Below are positions 18,206 through 29,803 of a stretch of DNA of 64,000 bases, piece after piece (position 1 is the first letter of the stretch; the number at the start of each line of letters is the position of its first letter). The translations under genes and the position numbers were made by a program. The stretch is from contig NZ_JAUSZF010000001.1 in NCBI RefSeq assembly GCF_030817315.1, positions 630,001 to 694,000 on the forward strand, written 5' to 3'. Below the pieces are notes generated by a model, which was not told the origin of the DNA, did no database searches, and was given only the letters and a program-made list of their open reading frames with translations. Source of the DNA: Sphingomonas faeni (GTDB taxonomy: Bacteria > Pseudomonadota > Alphaproteobacteria > Sphingomonadales > Sphingomonadaceae).

Positions 18206-18279
18206 GCGGGTGTAGCTCAATGGTAGAGCTTTTGCTTCCCAAGCAAGTGACGAGGGTTCGATTCCCTTCACCCGCTCCA
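18206..18279 (+). tRNA. tRNA-Gly (CCC)
   Basis: Begins GCGGGTG and ends CACCCGCTCCA, so the acceptor stem closes and CCA is encoded. The anticodon stem TTGCT/AGCAA surrounds loop TCCCA, giving anticodon CCC. The T-loop is GGTTCGATTCC. Length is 74 bases with CCA. Confidence 0.95.
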
Positions 18280-18317
18280 TCGCGAACAGCGCTGAAAACC
18301 CCAGCCGACTTGGCCGT

Positions 18318-19097
18318 TCATCGTGGCGGCTCGCCGAGCAGTTTCGCCAGCGTCGGTTCGATCGCCTCGGCCATCATCCGCTGGCCGCGTGTGTCGGGGT
18401 GTAGAGGCTTGCCAGGCTGCGGCAGGCGCGGATCGTAGAACAGCGTATCGTCCAGCGTGCCGTCGGGTTTCCTGAAGATCGTGCCGATATCGAGGTAGGT
18501 GACACGGGGATCGCTCGAATAGCGCCGCGCCAGATACGTGTTCACGGCCGTATCGGTCGCCGATTTGGCGGGCGTGATCGCGCTCGGCAACAGTCCGAGC
18601 AGCAGGATCCTGGTGCCTGGCAGGCGGTGTTTCAGGTCGTCGACCACGGCGTCGATCCCTCTTTGCGCCTGCGACGCGGTACGACCGGCGGCGTTGGTGT
18701 CGTTGGTGCCGATCAACAACACGACCGCCTTGGGCCGGATGCCCGCCACTTCGCCGTGACGCAGCCGCCACAAGACGTGGTCGGTCAGGTCGCCGCTGAA
18801 GCCGAGGTTCAGCGCATTGCGGGGGGCGTAGAAGGTCGCCCAGATCGGTGCGAAATTCTCGTCAGGCGGTGCCGCCTTGTCGTAATTGTTGGTGATCGAG
18901 TCGCCGATCAGGACGACGGAAGGATTCGGATGTTGGGCAAGCGTGGCCAGGATCGCCGCATGCCGATCCGCCCACCATTTCAGGTTGAGGCGATCGGCCG
19001 CGACCGCCTTCGTGGCGGCGACTGCAGCCTGTGATGCGAGGGTCGGGGCTTCCGTACCGAGCAGGAGCGCCGTCAGCGACAGGATGATGGTTTTCAT
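18318..19097 (-). CDS. SGNH/GDSL-type secreted esterase
   Basis: 259 aa with an N-terminal signal peptide (hydrophobic stretch ending TLASQ). Block I has the catalytic Ser in VVLIGDSITNNYDK (about residue 65), block III has LLIGTNDTN, and block V has LHPDTRGQRMMAE with the catalytic His. Such enzymes remove acetyl or acyl groups, often from plant or bacterial glycans. The start ATG overlaps the stop of the upstream IclR gene (ATGA), so translation is probably coupled. This links it to sugar-responsive control next to the fucose genes. Confidence 0.88.
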   Translation of the reverse strand: MKTIILSLTALLLGTEAPTLASQAAVAATKAVAADRLNLKWWADRHAAILATLAQHPNPSVVLIGDSITNNYDKAAPPDENFAPIWATFYAPRNALNLGFSGDLTDHVLWRLRHGEVAGIRPKAVVLLIGTNDTNAAGRTASQAQRGIDAVVDDLKHRLPGTRILLLGLLPSAITPAKSATDTAVNTYLARRYSSDPRVTYLDIGTIFRKPDGTLDDTLFYDPRLPQPGKPLHPDTRGQRMMAEAIEPTLAKLLGEPPR

Positions 19098-19981
19098 GGT
19101 TCTGCTCTCTTGCGTCCGGCGGACGGGTCGCTGGGTTCGTACCAGCCGAGTGCTTGTGAAATCCGGGTCGCGGTGCCTTTGAGCGCGACCAGCGCTTCAT
19201 CCGCCGAGATATGCGGGGTTTCGTCGAGGACCTGGAGGAACGGGATGGTCAGTGCGGCGACGACATGGCCGTCAAAGCCGAAGATCGGGCAACTAATGTC
19301 CGAAACGCCGCCCATCCGAGCGGAGCGGATCGACTCATAGCCACGGTCGCGGATCGCGGCGAGCGACGCATCGAGCGCGGCGCGGGTTGCCGGGGGCATG
19401 GTTGCGTCGAGTATCGCGGATCGAGCGTCGGCGGCCATGAAGGCTAGCAGGACGTGACCCGAGCAGTTCGTCGCCAACGCTATGCTGGTGCCGAGACGGA
19501 CGGCAAAACCGGTCGGTCCGGGGCTTTCCTGTCGGAGAATGATTAGCCCGGACGTGCCGTTGACGACGACGAGATGACAGGACTGCACCGCGATCGCGGA
19601 AAGCGCCTGCATCAGGGGCGCGGCGACGTGCGTGAGTTCCTGCGCTGGGGTCGCGCGGTGGGCGGTTTCCAGCAGCTTGTAGGTCACGCGGTAGCGATCG
19701 CTGGCGGGATCCTTGTGCAGCCACCCCCGCCGGTCGAGCACGACGATTACGCGAAAGAGTTCGCTGATCGACCGGGACAGACGGTTGGCGATCTCGCTGA
19801 CCGTCAGGCCGTTCGGCTCGCGCGCGAGAAGTTCGACGATGTCGATCGCCTTTTCCAGCGCGGGCGCGGAATAGACGCGTGGACCCGTACCGATCGTTTT
19901 AGGCTCGGGATGGTCGGGTGTTGGCGCGGAGGGGGGTGGGGGTTCGGACGCAGATTGGGGCATGGCTGGCGCAGTCGTCAT
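19094..19981 (-). CDS. IclR-family transcriptional regulator
   Basis: 295 aa from the ATG at 19981, followed by a Pro/Ser-rich N-terminal tail of about 40 residues. The winged helix follows (ALEKAIDIVELLAREPNGL, then TVSEIANRLSRSISELFRVI). The C-terminal effector domain has the IclR patterns RLGTSIALATNCSGHVLLAF and RDRGYES. It shares an ATGA overlap with the GDSL gene downstream and is divergent from lldD across 93 bases. The position suggests control of the L-fucose genes by a pathway intermediate. The inducer is inferred, not known. Confidence 0.9.
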   Translation of the reverse strand: MTTAPAMPQSASEPPPPSAPTPDHPEPKTIGTGPRVYSAPALEKAIDIVELLAREPNGLTVSEIANRLSRSISELFRVIVVLDRRGWLHKDPASDRYRVTYKLLETAHRATPAQELTHVAAPLMQALSAIAVQSCHLVVVNGTSGLIILRQESPGPTGFAVRLGTSIALATNCSGHVLLAFMAADARSAILDATMPPATRAALDASLAAIRDRGYESIRSARMGGVSDISCPIFGFDGHVVAALTIPFLQVLDETPHISADEALVALKGTATRISQALGWYEPSDPSAGRKRAEP

Positions 19982-20026
19982 TGCAAGGCGTGTCCTTATG
20001 CCGCATCGGATCACGATCGCCATCAG

Positions 20027-20040
20027 TTTCATATCTGAAA
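20027..20040. promoter_or_regulatory. Inverted repeat between iclR-type gene and lldD
   Basis: TTTCA-TATC-TGAAA is a perfect 5-base inverted repeat in the 93-base divergent promoter region. It is a reasonable candidate for the operator of the adjacent IclR regulator. It is short, so chance cannot be excluded. Confidence 0.35.
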
Positions 20041-20074
20041 GTGGCTGGCCTCCACGCAATAGGGCAGACGTTGC

Positions 20075-21208
20075 ATGACGATCGCATCGACACTGGATTT
20101 TCGCGAGGCTGCGCGCAGACGGCTGCCGCGGTTCCTGTTCGACTATGCCGATGGCGGCTCCTATGCGGAGGCGACGCTCGCGCGCAACGTGAGCGACCTG
20201 TCGGGGATCGCGCTGCGCCAGCGGGTGTTGCGCGACGTGTCCGATCTCGATCTGTCGACGACGTTGTTCGGCCAGCATCAGGCGTTGCCGGTCGGGCTCG
20301 GGCCGGTCGGGATCGCGGGCATGTACCATCGTCGCGGCGAGACTCAGGCGGCTCGGGCGGCGCATGCGGCGGGCGTGCCGTTCTGCCTGTCGACCGTGTC
20401 GCTGTGTTCGCTCGGCGAAGTGGTGAAGGCGGCGCCGACCGGGCCGACCTGGTTCCAGCTCTATGTCATTCGCGACCGGGCGTTCATGCGCGACCTACTG
20501 GCGACGGCGAAGGCAGAGGGTGCGAAGGCGCTGGTGTTCACGGTCGACATGCCGGTGCCGGGCGCGCGCTACCGCGATCAGCATTCGGGGATGTCGGGGC
20601 CGCGCGCGCCGCTGCGGCGGATGTTGCAGGCGATGGGCCGTCCCGGCTGGGCGTGGGACGTGGGCTTGCACGGGCGACCGCACCAGCTCGGCAATCTGGA
20701 ACCGGTGCTGGGCAAGGCGAGCGGGCTGAACGATTATATGGGCTGGCTCGGCAGCAACTTCGATCCGTCGATCGCGTGGAAGGATCTGGAGTGGATCCGC
20801 GAAGGCTGGGACGGTCCGCTGATCATCAAGGGCATCCTTGATCCCGATGATGCGCGTGAGGCGGCGGCGATCGGTGCGGACGGGATCGTCGTGTCGAACC
20901 ATGGCGGGCGGCAACTCGACGGCGTGCTGTCGAGCGCGGCGGCGCTGCCGGCGATCGCGGCGGCGGTGAAGGGGCAGCTTACCGTGCTGGCGGATTCTGG
21001 GGTGCGGTCGGGGTTGGACGTTGTGCGGATGCTGGCTCTGGGGGCGGACGGCGTGTTGCTGGGCCGGGCATGGCTGTATGCGCTGGCGGCGCGGGGCGAG
21101 GCGGGGGTGACGCAACTGCTGACGCTGATCGAGCGCGAGATGCGCGTAGCGATGGCGCTGACGGGGGTCAGGTCGATTGCGGAGATCGACCGGGGCATTC
21201 TGGTTTGA
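20075..21208 (+). CDS. lldD: FMN-dependent L-lactate dehydrogenase
   Basis: 377 aa, the normal LldD length. Typical blocks are [32 protein letters not shown], the FMN/substrate segment [26 protein letters not shown], and [11 protein letters not shown] with the catalytic His. It oxidises L-lactate to pyruvate at the inner membrane and feeds electrons to quinone. L-lactate is one of the two final products of the L-fucose route encoded just downstream, which explains its placement. It is convergent with fucP across a large hairpin. Confidence 0.93.
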   Translation: MTIASTLDFREAARRRLPRFLFDYADGGSYAEATLARNVSDLSGIALRQRVLRDVSDLDLSTTLFGQHQALPVGLGPVGIAGMYHRRGETQAARAAHAAGVPFCLSTVSLCSLGEVVKAAPTGPTWFQLYVIRDRAFMRDLLATAKAEGAKALVFTVDMPVPGARYRDQHSGMSGPRAPLRRMLQAMGRPGWAWDVGLHGRPHQLGNLEPVLGKASGLNDYMGWLGSNFDPSIAWKDLEWIREGWDGPLIIKGILDPDDAREAAAIGADGIVVSNHGGRQLDGVLSSAAALPAIAAAVKGQLTVLADSGVRSGLDVVRMLALGADGVLLGRAWLYALAARGEAGVTQLLTLIEREMRVAMALTGVRSIAEIDRGILV

Positions 21209-21260
21209 GGCTTGGGTCCTTCCAAAGCTCGCTTCACGCTCATGCACGCCAACAAAGACA

Positions 21261-21365
21261 ACCACCCGGCGGAGGCCGGGGCCCAATTGGGGGACGGAGG
21301 TAACGGGGGACCGCGCTACGTTACGACGGCCTTTCCAATTGGGCCCGGGCCTCCGCCGGGGTGGT
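21261..21365. repeat. Long imperfect inverted repeat between convergent genes
   Basis: The arm at 21261-21290 (starting ACCACCCGGCGGAGG) matches the reverse complement of 21335-21365 (ending CTCCGCCGGGGTGGT) with only a base insertion and a mismatch. Both inner edges carry CCAATTGG. The arms are about 30 bases with a 44-base loop. It lies between the ends of lldD and fucP, so it can act as a bidirectional terminator. It also looks like an interspersed repeat element. Confidence 0.85.
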
Positions 21366-21416
21366 GGTTAGTGGCGGGGTCCTACCAACTGTCTTCGCTC
21401 TGTGGTGCTCCGTTGC

Positions 21417-22694
21417 TCAGTGGATCGTCGGCTGCACGACCTCGCCCGACACCGTCCGCCCGGCCTTCACCGCGAACGCCAGCACGACGAGGAAGCACGC
21501 CGCCGGCACCAGCATCGCGGTATCGATCCCGGCAAGATCGGAGATGTGCCCCATCACCCCGGTCAGCACAGCGCCGCCGATGATCGCCATGATGATCAGC
21601 GAGGCCCCCGCGCGACGGAGCGGGCCAAGCCCGTCCATGCCGAGCGCGAAGATCGTCGGGAACTGGATCGACATGAACAGGCTCGCGAGGACAAGCGCGT
21701 ACAGCCCGACCTGCCCGCCGACGAGCCCGGCCACGCCCGCCAGCACGGTACTCACCACCGCGAAGATCGCGAGCAGGCGAGGGGGCGCGATCCGGCCCAT
21801 CAGCGCGGTGCCGGCGAACCGGCCGACCCCGAACAGCACGAGGCTGGCGAACAGGTAATCGGCGGCGTCGTGCTCGGCCATGCCGGGGACGTTCGCCTGC
21901 GCATAGCGGATCGTATAGCTCCACATCCCGACCTGCGCGCCGACGTAGAAGAACTGCGTGATCGTCGCGAAGATCAGCCGCGGGTGGCGGAACACGTCGA
22001 CGAACCGCGACGACGCGCCGACGGTTTCGTCCGCGCGGTGCTCGGGAAAGCGGATCACGGCGGCGGCGACCGCGAACAGCAGCACGACCAGCCCGATCAC
22101 CAGATACGGCGTCTGCACCGCGACGACTTCGCTGCGATAGAACGCCTCGCGTGCCGCCGGGGTCATCGCCGCTACCGTGCTGTCGTCGTGGACGATCTCG
22201 GACAGGATGAAATATTTGCCGATCAGCACGCCGACGACCGTGCCGACCGGGTTCGCCGCCTGCGCCCAGTTCAGCCGCTTGGCCGCGGTCTTCGGGTCGC
22301 CCAGCTCGGTCATCAGCGGGTTCGCCGACGTCTCGAGGAACGCCAGCCCGCACGCGATCACGAACAGCGCCGCGAGGAAATACAGATATTCGCCGTAATG
22401 CGCAGCCGGATAGAAGAGCAGCGCCCCCGCCGCATACAGCACCAGCCCGGTGACGATCGCGGTCTTGTAGCCCTTCGCCCGCGTCACCAGCGCCGCCGGC
22501 ACCGCGAGCAGGAAATAGCCCATGTAGAAGGCCTGCTGGACGAAGCTGGTCTGGAAATCGGTGAGCGTGAACGCCTTCTTGAACTGCGCGATCAGGATGT
22601 CGTTGAGATTGTTCGCCATCCCCCAGAGGAAGAACAGCGCGACCGTCAGCACGATCGCCGGCAAATATTTCCTGTCGGCGGTCGTTCCGCTCAT
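21417..22694 (-). CDS. fucP: MFS sugar transporter, L-fucose permease type
   Basis: 425 aa with about 12 hydrophobic segments. The N-terminus has LFFLWGMANNLNDILIAQFKK, and the middle has FLETSANPLMTELGDP, NWAQAANPVGTVVG and IQFPTIFALG, the hallmarks of the FucP/GluP (FHS) family. It imports a sugar by proton symport. Its position as the last gene of the fucose operon makes L-fucose the likely substrate, although related members carry glucose, galactose or mannose. The next gene (SDR) is 28 bases upstream on the same strand. Confidence 0.9.
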   Translation of the reverse strand: MSGTTADRKYLPAIVLTVALFFLWGMANNLNDILIAQFKKAFTLTDFQTSFVQQAFYMGYFLLAVPAALVTRAKGYKTAIVTGLVLYAAGALLFYPAAHYGEYLYFLAALFVIACGLAFLETSANPLMTELGDPKTAAKRLNWAQAANPVGTVVGVLIGKYFILSEIVHDDSTVAAMTPAAREAFYRSEVVAVQTPYLVIGLVVLLFAVAAAVIRFPEHRADETVGASSRFVDVFRHPRLIFATITQFFYVGAQVGMWSYTIRYAQANVPGMAEHDAADYLFASLVLFGVGRFAGTALMGRIAPPRLLAIFAVVSTVLAGVAGLVGGQVGLYALVLASLFMSIQFPTIFALGMDGLGPLRRAGASLIIMAIIGGAVLTGVMGHISDLAGIDTAMLVPAACFLVVLAFAVKAGRTVSGEVVQPTIH

Positions 22695-22722
22695 GATCCA
22701 CTCCTGATTATTTTTTTGTTCG

Positions 22723-24745
<2,023 letters not shown>

Positions 24746-24749
<4 letters not shown>

Positions 24750-25588
24750 GCGGCGGCGATCATCGTCTGCGTCTGCTCGCCGAGGCCCTCGATGCCGAGC
24801 CGCACGGTCTGGCCTGCGCGCAGATACACCGGCGGCTTCTGGCCGAGACCGACGCCCGCGGGCGTGCCGGTCGAGATGATGTCGCCCGCCTCCAGCGTGC
24901 AGAAGTCGCTGAGGTACGAGACGATCGTCGCGACGTCGAAGATCATGTTGGCGGTGGTGCCGTCCTGATAGCGATGGCCGTCGACTTCGAGCCAGAGGTT
25001 GAGGTTTTGCGGATCGACCTCGTCCGCGGTAACCAGCCAGGGACCGATCGGGCCGAACGTGTCGCAGCCCTTGCCCTTGTCCCAGGTGCCGCCCCGTTCG
25101 AGCTGGAACGCGCGCTCGGACACGTCATGGACGACGCAATAGCCGGCAACATGCGACAGCGCATCTGCCTTGGCGATGTGGCGGCCGGGCGTGCCGATGA
25201 CGACGCCGAGCTCGACCTCCCAATCGGTCTTTTCGGAGCCGCGCGGGATTTCGACATCGTCGTTCGGGCCCTGGATCGCGCTGGTCCATTTGCCGAACAC
25301 GACCGGCTCGGCCGGCAGAGCCATGTTGCTCTCGGCGGCGTGGTCCGAATAGTTCAGGCCGATGCAGATGAACTTGCCGGTCCGCGCGACGCACGGCCCG
25401 ATCCGCGGGGCGCCCTCGACCTTGGGCAGCGTCGCAACGTCGAGCGCGGCGATCTTCGCAAGACCCTCGGACGACAGCAGCTCGCCGGCGATGTCGCCGA
25501 GGTCCGCGGGCAGCGCGCGAATGACGCCGTCCTGGTCGAGGATGCCGGGCTTTTCCTGGCCGCGTGGGCCGTAACGCAACAGTTTCAT
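24746..25588 (-). CDS. Fumarylacetoacetate hydrolase-family protein, probable 2,4-diketo-3-deoxy-L-fuconate hydrolase
   Basis: 280 aa FAH fold. Key segments are ICIGLNYSDHAAE, KTDWEVELGVVIG (metal-binding Glu), YCVVHDVSER, WDKGKGCDTFGPIGPWL and IISTGTPAGVGLGQKPP. Enzymes of this group in non-phosphorylating deoxysugar routes split the 2,4-diketo acid to pyruvate and L-lactate, which fits the lldD gene nearby. Ureidoglycolate lyase-like annotation is possible by homology alone, but the operon argues for the sugar pathway. Ten bases separate it from the SDR gene upstream. Confidence 0.87.
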
Positions 25589-25598
25589 CTGATGATCC

Positions 25599-26339
25599 TT
25601 AGTTGACCCAGCCGCCGTCGATCACATGGACCGCGCCGGTGGTGAAGCTCGATTCGTCGCTGGCAAGATACAGGAACAGCGCGGCGATTTCCTCGGCGCG
25701 ACCGAGCCTACCCATCGGCTGGCGCGCCACGAACGCGGCGTCGGCCTCGCTGACCGAAATGCCCTGCGTTCCCGCCTGAGAGACGATGCGTTCGCGCAGG
25801 GAAGGGGTCTCGATCGTGCCGGGGCATACGCAGTTGCAGCGGATGCCGCGCCCAACGAAGTCGGCGGCCACGGCCTTGGTCAGCCCGACCACGGCCGCCT
25901 TCGATGCGCCGTAAGCGTAGCGGTTGGGGATACCCTTCACGCTCGATGCGATGCTGCTCATGTTGACGATCGCACCGCCGCCGCGCGCCAGCATGCCGGG
26001 CAGGAACGCGCGGGTCATGCGGTGCATCGCGTGGACGTTGAGGTCGAACGACAGCATCCAGTCGTCGTCGCTGCCTTGGAGAATATCGCCCGCCGCGACG
26101 AAGCCGGCGACGTTGGCGAGAATGTCGATGTCGCCGATCGCGGCGGGCAGTGCGGCGATCGCGCTGGCGTCGAGCAGGTCGACGACGAGACGTTCGACGC
26201 CTTCGATCGCCTGCAACGCATGGCCGTCGCGGTCGAGTGCGAACACGCGTGCGCCCTCGTCGCGGAAGCGTTCTGCGGTGGCGCGGCCGATGCCTTGTGC
26301 CGCCGCGGTCACTACCGCGGTCTTGCCGGACAGTCTCAT
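25599..26339 (-). CDS. SDR oxidoreductase, probable 2-keto-3-deoxy-L-fuconate dehydrogenase
   Basis: 246 aa SDR with AAAQGIGRATAERF (cofactor loop, about residue 12), NVAG (about 77), NMSSIASSVKG and the YGASK active site (about 145). It ends GAVHVIDGGWVN. It is the first gene of the leftward fucose operon. In the known pathway this step oxidises the 4-hydroxyl of 2-keto-3-deoxy-L-fuconate with NAD+. It is only distantly similar to the other SDR in the operon, consistent with two different oxidation steps. Confidence 0.85.
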   Translation of the reverse strand: MRLSGKTAVVTAAAQGIGRATAERFRDEGARVFALDRDGHALQAIEGVERLVVDLLDASAIAALPAAIGDIDILANVAGFVAAGDILQGSDDDWMLSFDLNVHAMHRMTRAFLPGMLARGGGAIVNMSSIASSVKGIPNRYAYGASKAAVVGLTKAVAADFVGRGIRCNCVCPGTIETPSLRERIVSQAGTQGISVSEADAAFVARQPMGRLGRAEEIAALFLYLASDESSFTTGAVHVIDGGWVN

Positions 26340-26380
26340 TCCATCTCCTGCGCGTCGTTATGCGTTTCGGTGGTTTTATT

Positions 26381-26393
26381 AGTCAAAGTGACT
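26381..26393. promoter_or_regulatory. Inverted repeat in the fucose operon promoter region
   Basis: AGTCA-AAG-TGACT is a perfect inverted repeat. It lies in the 112-base space between the divergent starts of the fucose operon (26339) and the mutarotase (26452). It is a candidate operator that could control both directions. It does not match the repeat near the IclR gene, so the binding protein is unknown. Confidence 0.35.
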
Positions 26394-26451
26394 TTTGAAA
26401 AGGGGCGGCGGCGCTATTGTCGTATGAATACGCCGTATCGAAGGAATTTCC

Positions 26452-26793
26452 GTGACGTATCGCATCGTGAGTGCACTCGACCTCGTCGACGACGCAGACC
26501 TGATCGCCGCCTACCGCGAACGCCACGCGCCGGGCGCAGTGTGGCCCGAGGTCGTGCGCGACATCGTCCAGCGGGGGTATCGTGAGATGGAGATCTGGCA
26601 GGTCGCCGACCGCCTCGTGATGATCGCCGAGGTCGAGGACGATTTTCCACGCGCGGCCGATCCGGCCTTGCAGCCGGTTGTCGCGTCATGGGAGACGGCG
26701 ATGGACGTGTATCAGAAGCCGATCGACGCGACCGGACCGAAATGGGCGGTGATGGAGCGGATCTTCTCGCTCGCGGATCAGACCGCCGGCTGA
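26452..26793 (+). CDS. L-rhamnose mutarotase-family protein, probable L-fucose mutarotase
   Basis: 113 aa with a GTG start preceded by AAGGA. The family pattern is intact: a YRERHA segment (catalytic His), WPEVVRDIVQRGYREMEIW and RLVMIAEVEDDF. It has the size of RhaM-type dimeric alpha+beta barrel mutarotases, which interconvert alpha and beta anomers of 6-deoxy sugars. It is divergent from the fucose operon, so L-fucose is the likely sugar and the anomer needed by the dehydrogenase the likely product. Confidence 0.88.
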   Translation: MTYRIVSALDLVDDADLIAAYRERHAPGAVWPEVVRDIVQRGYREMEIWQVADRLVMIAEVEDDFPRAADPALQPVVASWETAMDVYQKPIDATGPKWAVMERIFSLADQTAG

Positions 26794-26814
26794 TCTGCCT
26801 TTCGTTGCTACCGG

Positions 26815-29106
26815 TTAAGGCGTGAGCGTCACGAAGCTGTCCATGACGCGCTTGCGGCCCGACTGTTCGAAATCGATCTCCAGCTTGTTGCCTTCGATCT
26901 CTGCAATCAGGCCGTAGCCGAACTTCTGGTGGAAGACGCGCATGCCCAGCGACAGGTCGTCGCGGCCCTTGTTGCCGAGGCTGATCGCGCTCGACCGGCT
27001 TTCGACGACGCGAGCGGGCTTGGCCGAGAATGTGCTGCCCGTGCCTGCCGCGCGCTGCCAGCCTGGGCCTCGACCGGTGCCGCGTGCGACATCCGCGAAG
27101 GGATCGGCGCGGTCGGACCAGTTGGCTTGCCAGAGGCTTGCGCCTCCCGACATCGTGGTTTCCGTATCGATATGCTCGGCAGGGAGTTCGGCGACGAAGC
27201 GTGACGGGATCGACGAGTTCCACTGGCCGTAGATGCGGCGGTTGGCGGCGTGGATGATGACCGCGAGCCGGCGTGCGCGCGTGATCGCGACATAGGCGAG
27301 GCGGCGTTCTTCCTCGAGGCTCTTTACGCCGCCTTCATCCAGCGAGCGCTGTGATGGGAACAGGCCTTCCTCCCAGCCGACGAGGAAGACCGTGTCGTAT
27401 TCGAGCCCCTTGGCGGCGTGGATGGTCATGATCGTGACCTGCGGATCCTGCGCGCCGCCTTCGTTGTCCATCACGAGGCTGACGTGTTCGAGGAATGCGC
27501 CGAGCGAGTCGTACTCCTCCATCGCGCGGACGAGTTCGCTGAGGTTCTCAAGACGGCCGGTGGCTTCGACCGATTTCTCGGCCTGGTACATCGCTGTGTA
27601 CCCACTCTCGTCGAGCAATTGTCGCGCGAGTTCGGCGTGCGGCAGGCTGGTCGCCATGTCGCGCCAGCGGGCGATGTCGCCGACTAGCCGGCCAAGCGAC
27701 TTCTTCGCTGCCCCGGTCAGTTCGTCGGTATCGAGGATGCGCGCGGCAGCGGTGGTCAGCGGTGTGCCGGTGGCGCGCGCGAGCTGGTGGATGCGCGCGA
27801 CCGCCTTGTCGCCGAGGCCGCGCTTGGGGACGTTGACGATGCGTTCGAAGGCGAGGTCGTCGGCGGGCTGGTTGACCACGCGGAGGTACGCCAGCGCGTC
27901 GCGGATCTCCGCGCGTTCGTAGAAGCGGAAACCGCCGACGATCTTGTACGGCATGCCGATCGCGATGAAGCGGTCCTCGAACTCGCGCGTCTGGTGCTGC
28001 GCGCGGACCAGGATCGCGACTTCGTCCAGCGATTTGCCCGAGCGGCGGACGATGTCGATCTCTTCGCCGACGCGGCGTGCTTCCTCAGGGCCGTCCCAGA
28101 CGCCGATGACCTTGACCTTCTCGCCGACGTCGCGCTCGGTCCAGAGTTGCTTGCCGAGCCGTCCGCCATTGTTCGCGATCACGCCCGAGGCGGCGCCGAG
28201 AATGTGCGGCGTGCTGCGGTAATTCTGTTCGAGGCGGATGACCTTGGCGCCGGGAAAATCGCGCTCGAACTTCAGGATGTTTTCGACCTGCGCGCCGCGC
28301 CACGAATAGATCGACTGGTCGTCGTCGCCGACGCAGGCGATGTTCTTGCGCTCCTGCGCGAGCAGCCGCAGCCAGAGATATTGCGACGAATTGGTGTCCT
28401 GATACTCGTCGACCATGATGTATTTGAAGCGCTGCTGATACTGCACGAGCACGTCGCGGTGCGTCTTCAGGATGACGAGCATGTGGAGCAGCAGGTCGCC
28501 GAAATCGCACGCGTTGAGCGCGATCAGACGCGTCTGATATTGCTGGTACAGCTCACCGCCGCGGCCATTGGCATAGCGCTCGGACTCGCCCGCATCGATG
28601 TCGGCGGGGACGAGGCCCTTGTTCTTCCACTGGTCGATCAGCCCGGCGAGGCTGCGTGTCGGGAAGCGCTTCTCGTCGATGTCGGCGGCGAGGATAAGTT
28701 GCTTCAGCAGACGCAACTGGTCGTCGGTATCGAGGATCGTGAAGTTCGATTGCAGCCCGACGAGTTCGGCGTGGCGGCGCAGCATCTTCGCGGCGATCGC
28801 GTGGAACGTGCCGAGCCACGGCATGCCCTCGACCGCATCGCCGACCAGACGGCCGACCCGCTCGCGCATCTCGCGCGCGGCCTTGTTGGTGAAGGTGACC
28901 GATAGAATCTCCGAGGGCCACGCCTTCCTGGTGAAGATCAGGTGCGCGAGGCGGGCGGTGAGCGCCGCGGTCTTGCCGGTACCCGCGCCGGCGATGATGA
29001 GGACGGGGCCGTCGGTGGTCAGCACCGCCTCGCGCTGCGGCGGATTGAGGCCGCGGAGATAGGGGGGCTCGGCTTGCGGCGCGGACGTTTGGGCGATCTG
29101 GTTCAC
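26815..29106 (-). CDS. ATP-dependent DNA helicase, UvrD/PcrA/Rep family
   Basis: 763 aa from a GTG at 29106. A TTG further upstream is less likely. Superfamily 1A motifs are complete: Q-motif LNPPQREAVL, Walker A AGAGTGKTAALTARL, VTFTNKAAREMRERV, VDEYQDTN, GDDDQSIYSWRGA, LEQNYRST, TIHAAKGLEYD and EERRLAYVAITRA. A short Gly/Arg-rich C-terminal extension ends in a small beta domain (FHQKFGYGLIAEIEGNKLEIDF), which matches PcrA/UvrD tails. It unwinds DNA 3' to 5' in repair and replication restart. Confidence 0.94.
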   Translation of the reverse strand: MNQIAQTSAPQAEPPYLRGLNPPQREAVLTTDGPVLIIAGAGTGKTAALTARLAHLIFTRKAWPSEILSVTFTNKAAREMRERVGRLVGDAVEGMPWLGTFHAIAAKMLRRHAELVGLQSNFTILDTDDQLRLLKQLILAADIDEKRFPTRSLAGLIDQWKNKGLVPADIDAGESERYANGRGGELYQQYQTRLIALNACDFGDLLLHMLVILKTHRDVLVQYQQRFKYIMVDEYQDTNSSQYLWLRLLAQERKNIACVGDDDQSIYSWRGAQVENILKFERDFPGAKVIRLEQNYRSTPHILGAASGVIANNGGRLGKQLWTERDVGEKVKVIGVWDGPEEARRVGEEIDIVRRSGKSLDEVAILVRAQHQTREFEDRFIAIGMPYKIVGGFRFYERAEIRDALAYLRVVNQPADDLAFERIVNVPKRGLGDKAVARIHQLARATGTPLTTAAARILDTDELTGAAKKSLGRLVGDIARWRDMATSLPHAELARQLLDESGYTAMYQAEKSVEATGRLENLSELVRAMEEYDSLGAFLEHVSLVMDNEGGAQDPQVTIMTIHAAKGLEYDTVFLVGWEEGLFPSQRSLDEGGVKSLEEERRLAYVAITRARRLAVIIHAANRRIYGQWNSSIPSRFVAELPAEHIDTETTMSGGASLWQANWSDRADPFADVARGTGRGPGWQRAAGTGSTFSAKPARVVESRSSAISLGNKGRDDLSLGMRVFHQKFGYGLIAEIEGNKLEIDFEQSGRKRVMDSFVTLTP

Positions 29107-29207
29107 CGGTGAACAGGTAGGGAACGGGGGGCGATGGGGCAAGCGAGTAACGCTTGCGCGGGGCGACGATGCGTGGAACAAGTGAGGAACATTGCAGGGG
29201 GACGGAC

Positions 29208-29603
29208 ATGCTGGCGGGACGATGTCATTGCGGAGCGATCAGCTATGTCGCGGAAGGGGAACCCGAGCATTATGCGCTGTGCCATTGCAGCGATTGCCGT
29301 CGGAGTGCTGGGGCGCCGATGGTGGGCTGGGTCGCGTTCAAGACGGAACAGGTGACGATCTCCGGTGATCTGGTGACGTATGTATCGTCGACGAACGGCC
29401 GGCGGCAGTTCTGCGGACGGTGTGGAACGGGGCTTTTCTATACCAACGCGGACATGCTGCCGGGGATCATCGACGTGCAATCCTGCACGCTGGACGATCC
29501 CGAGGCGGTCGCGCCGGGCGCGCATATCCAGGTGGCCGATCGCTTAGCGTGGATGGTTGACGTGACCGCACTGCCGGCGTTCGAGCGGTATCCCGGTATG
29601 TGA
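29208..29603 (+). CDS. GFA-family protein (glutathione-dependent formaldehyde-activating fold)
   Basis: 131 aa from the ATG at 29208. The zinc-binding Cys pattern is complete: GRCHCGAISY, CHCSDCRRS and FCGRCGTGLFY. The family includes Gfa and centromere protein V-like proteins, and most members have unknown substrates. It is divergent from the helicase, about 100 bases apart. Glutathione-related activity is inferred from family only. Confidence 0.9.
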   Translation: MLAGRCHCGAISYVAEGEPEHYALCHCSDCRRSAGAPMVGWVAFKTEQVTISGDLVTYVSSTNGRRQFCGRCGTGLFYTNADMLPGIIDVQSCTLDDPEAVAPGAHIQVADRLAWMVDVTALPAFERYPGM

Positions 29604-29803
29604 TCATACGTCTGAGATAGATTCCACGCGTCGTCGGACCGTTGCCGAACCGTCGCGCGAGCGTCATGAAGTGCGCCTAGGGGATGCGCAGCGACGAGGT
29701 TCGTCGTCGGAGATGCCACATCCAGAAAGGCGTCCCGACGCGCTGGCGCCGTCGCCCGCAGGCCGAGCCCTGCGGACCGCAGGACCATTTGAGGAACATC
29801 ATC

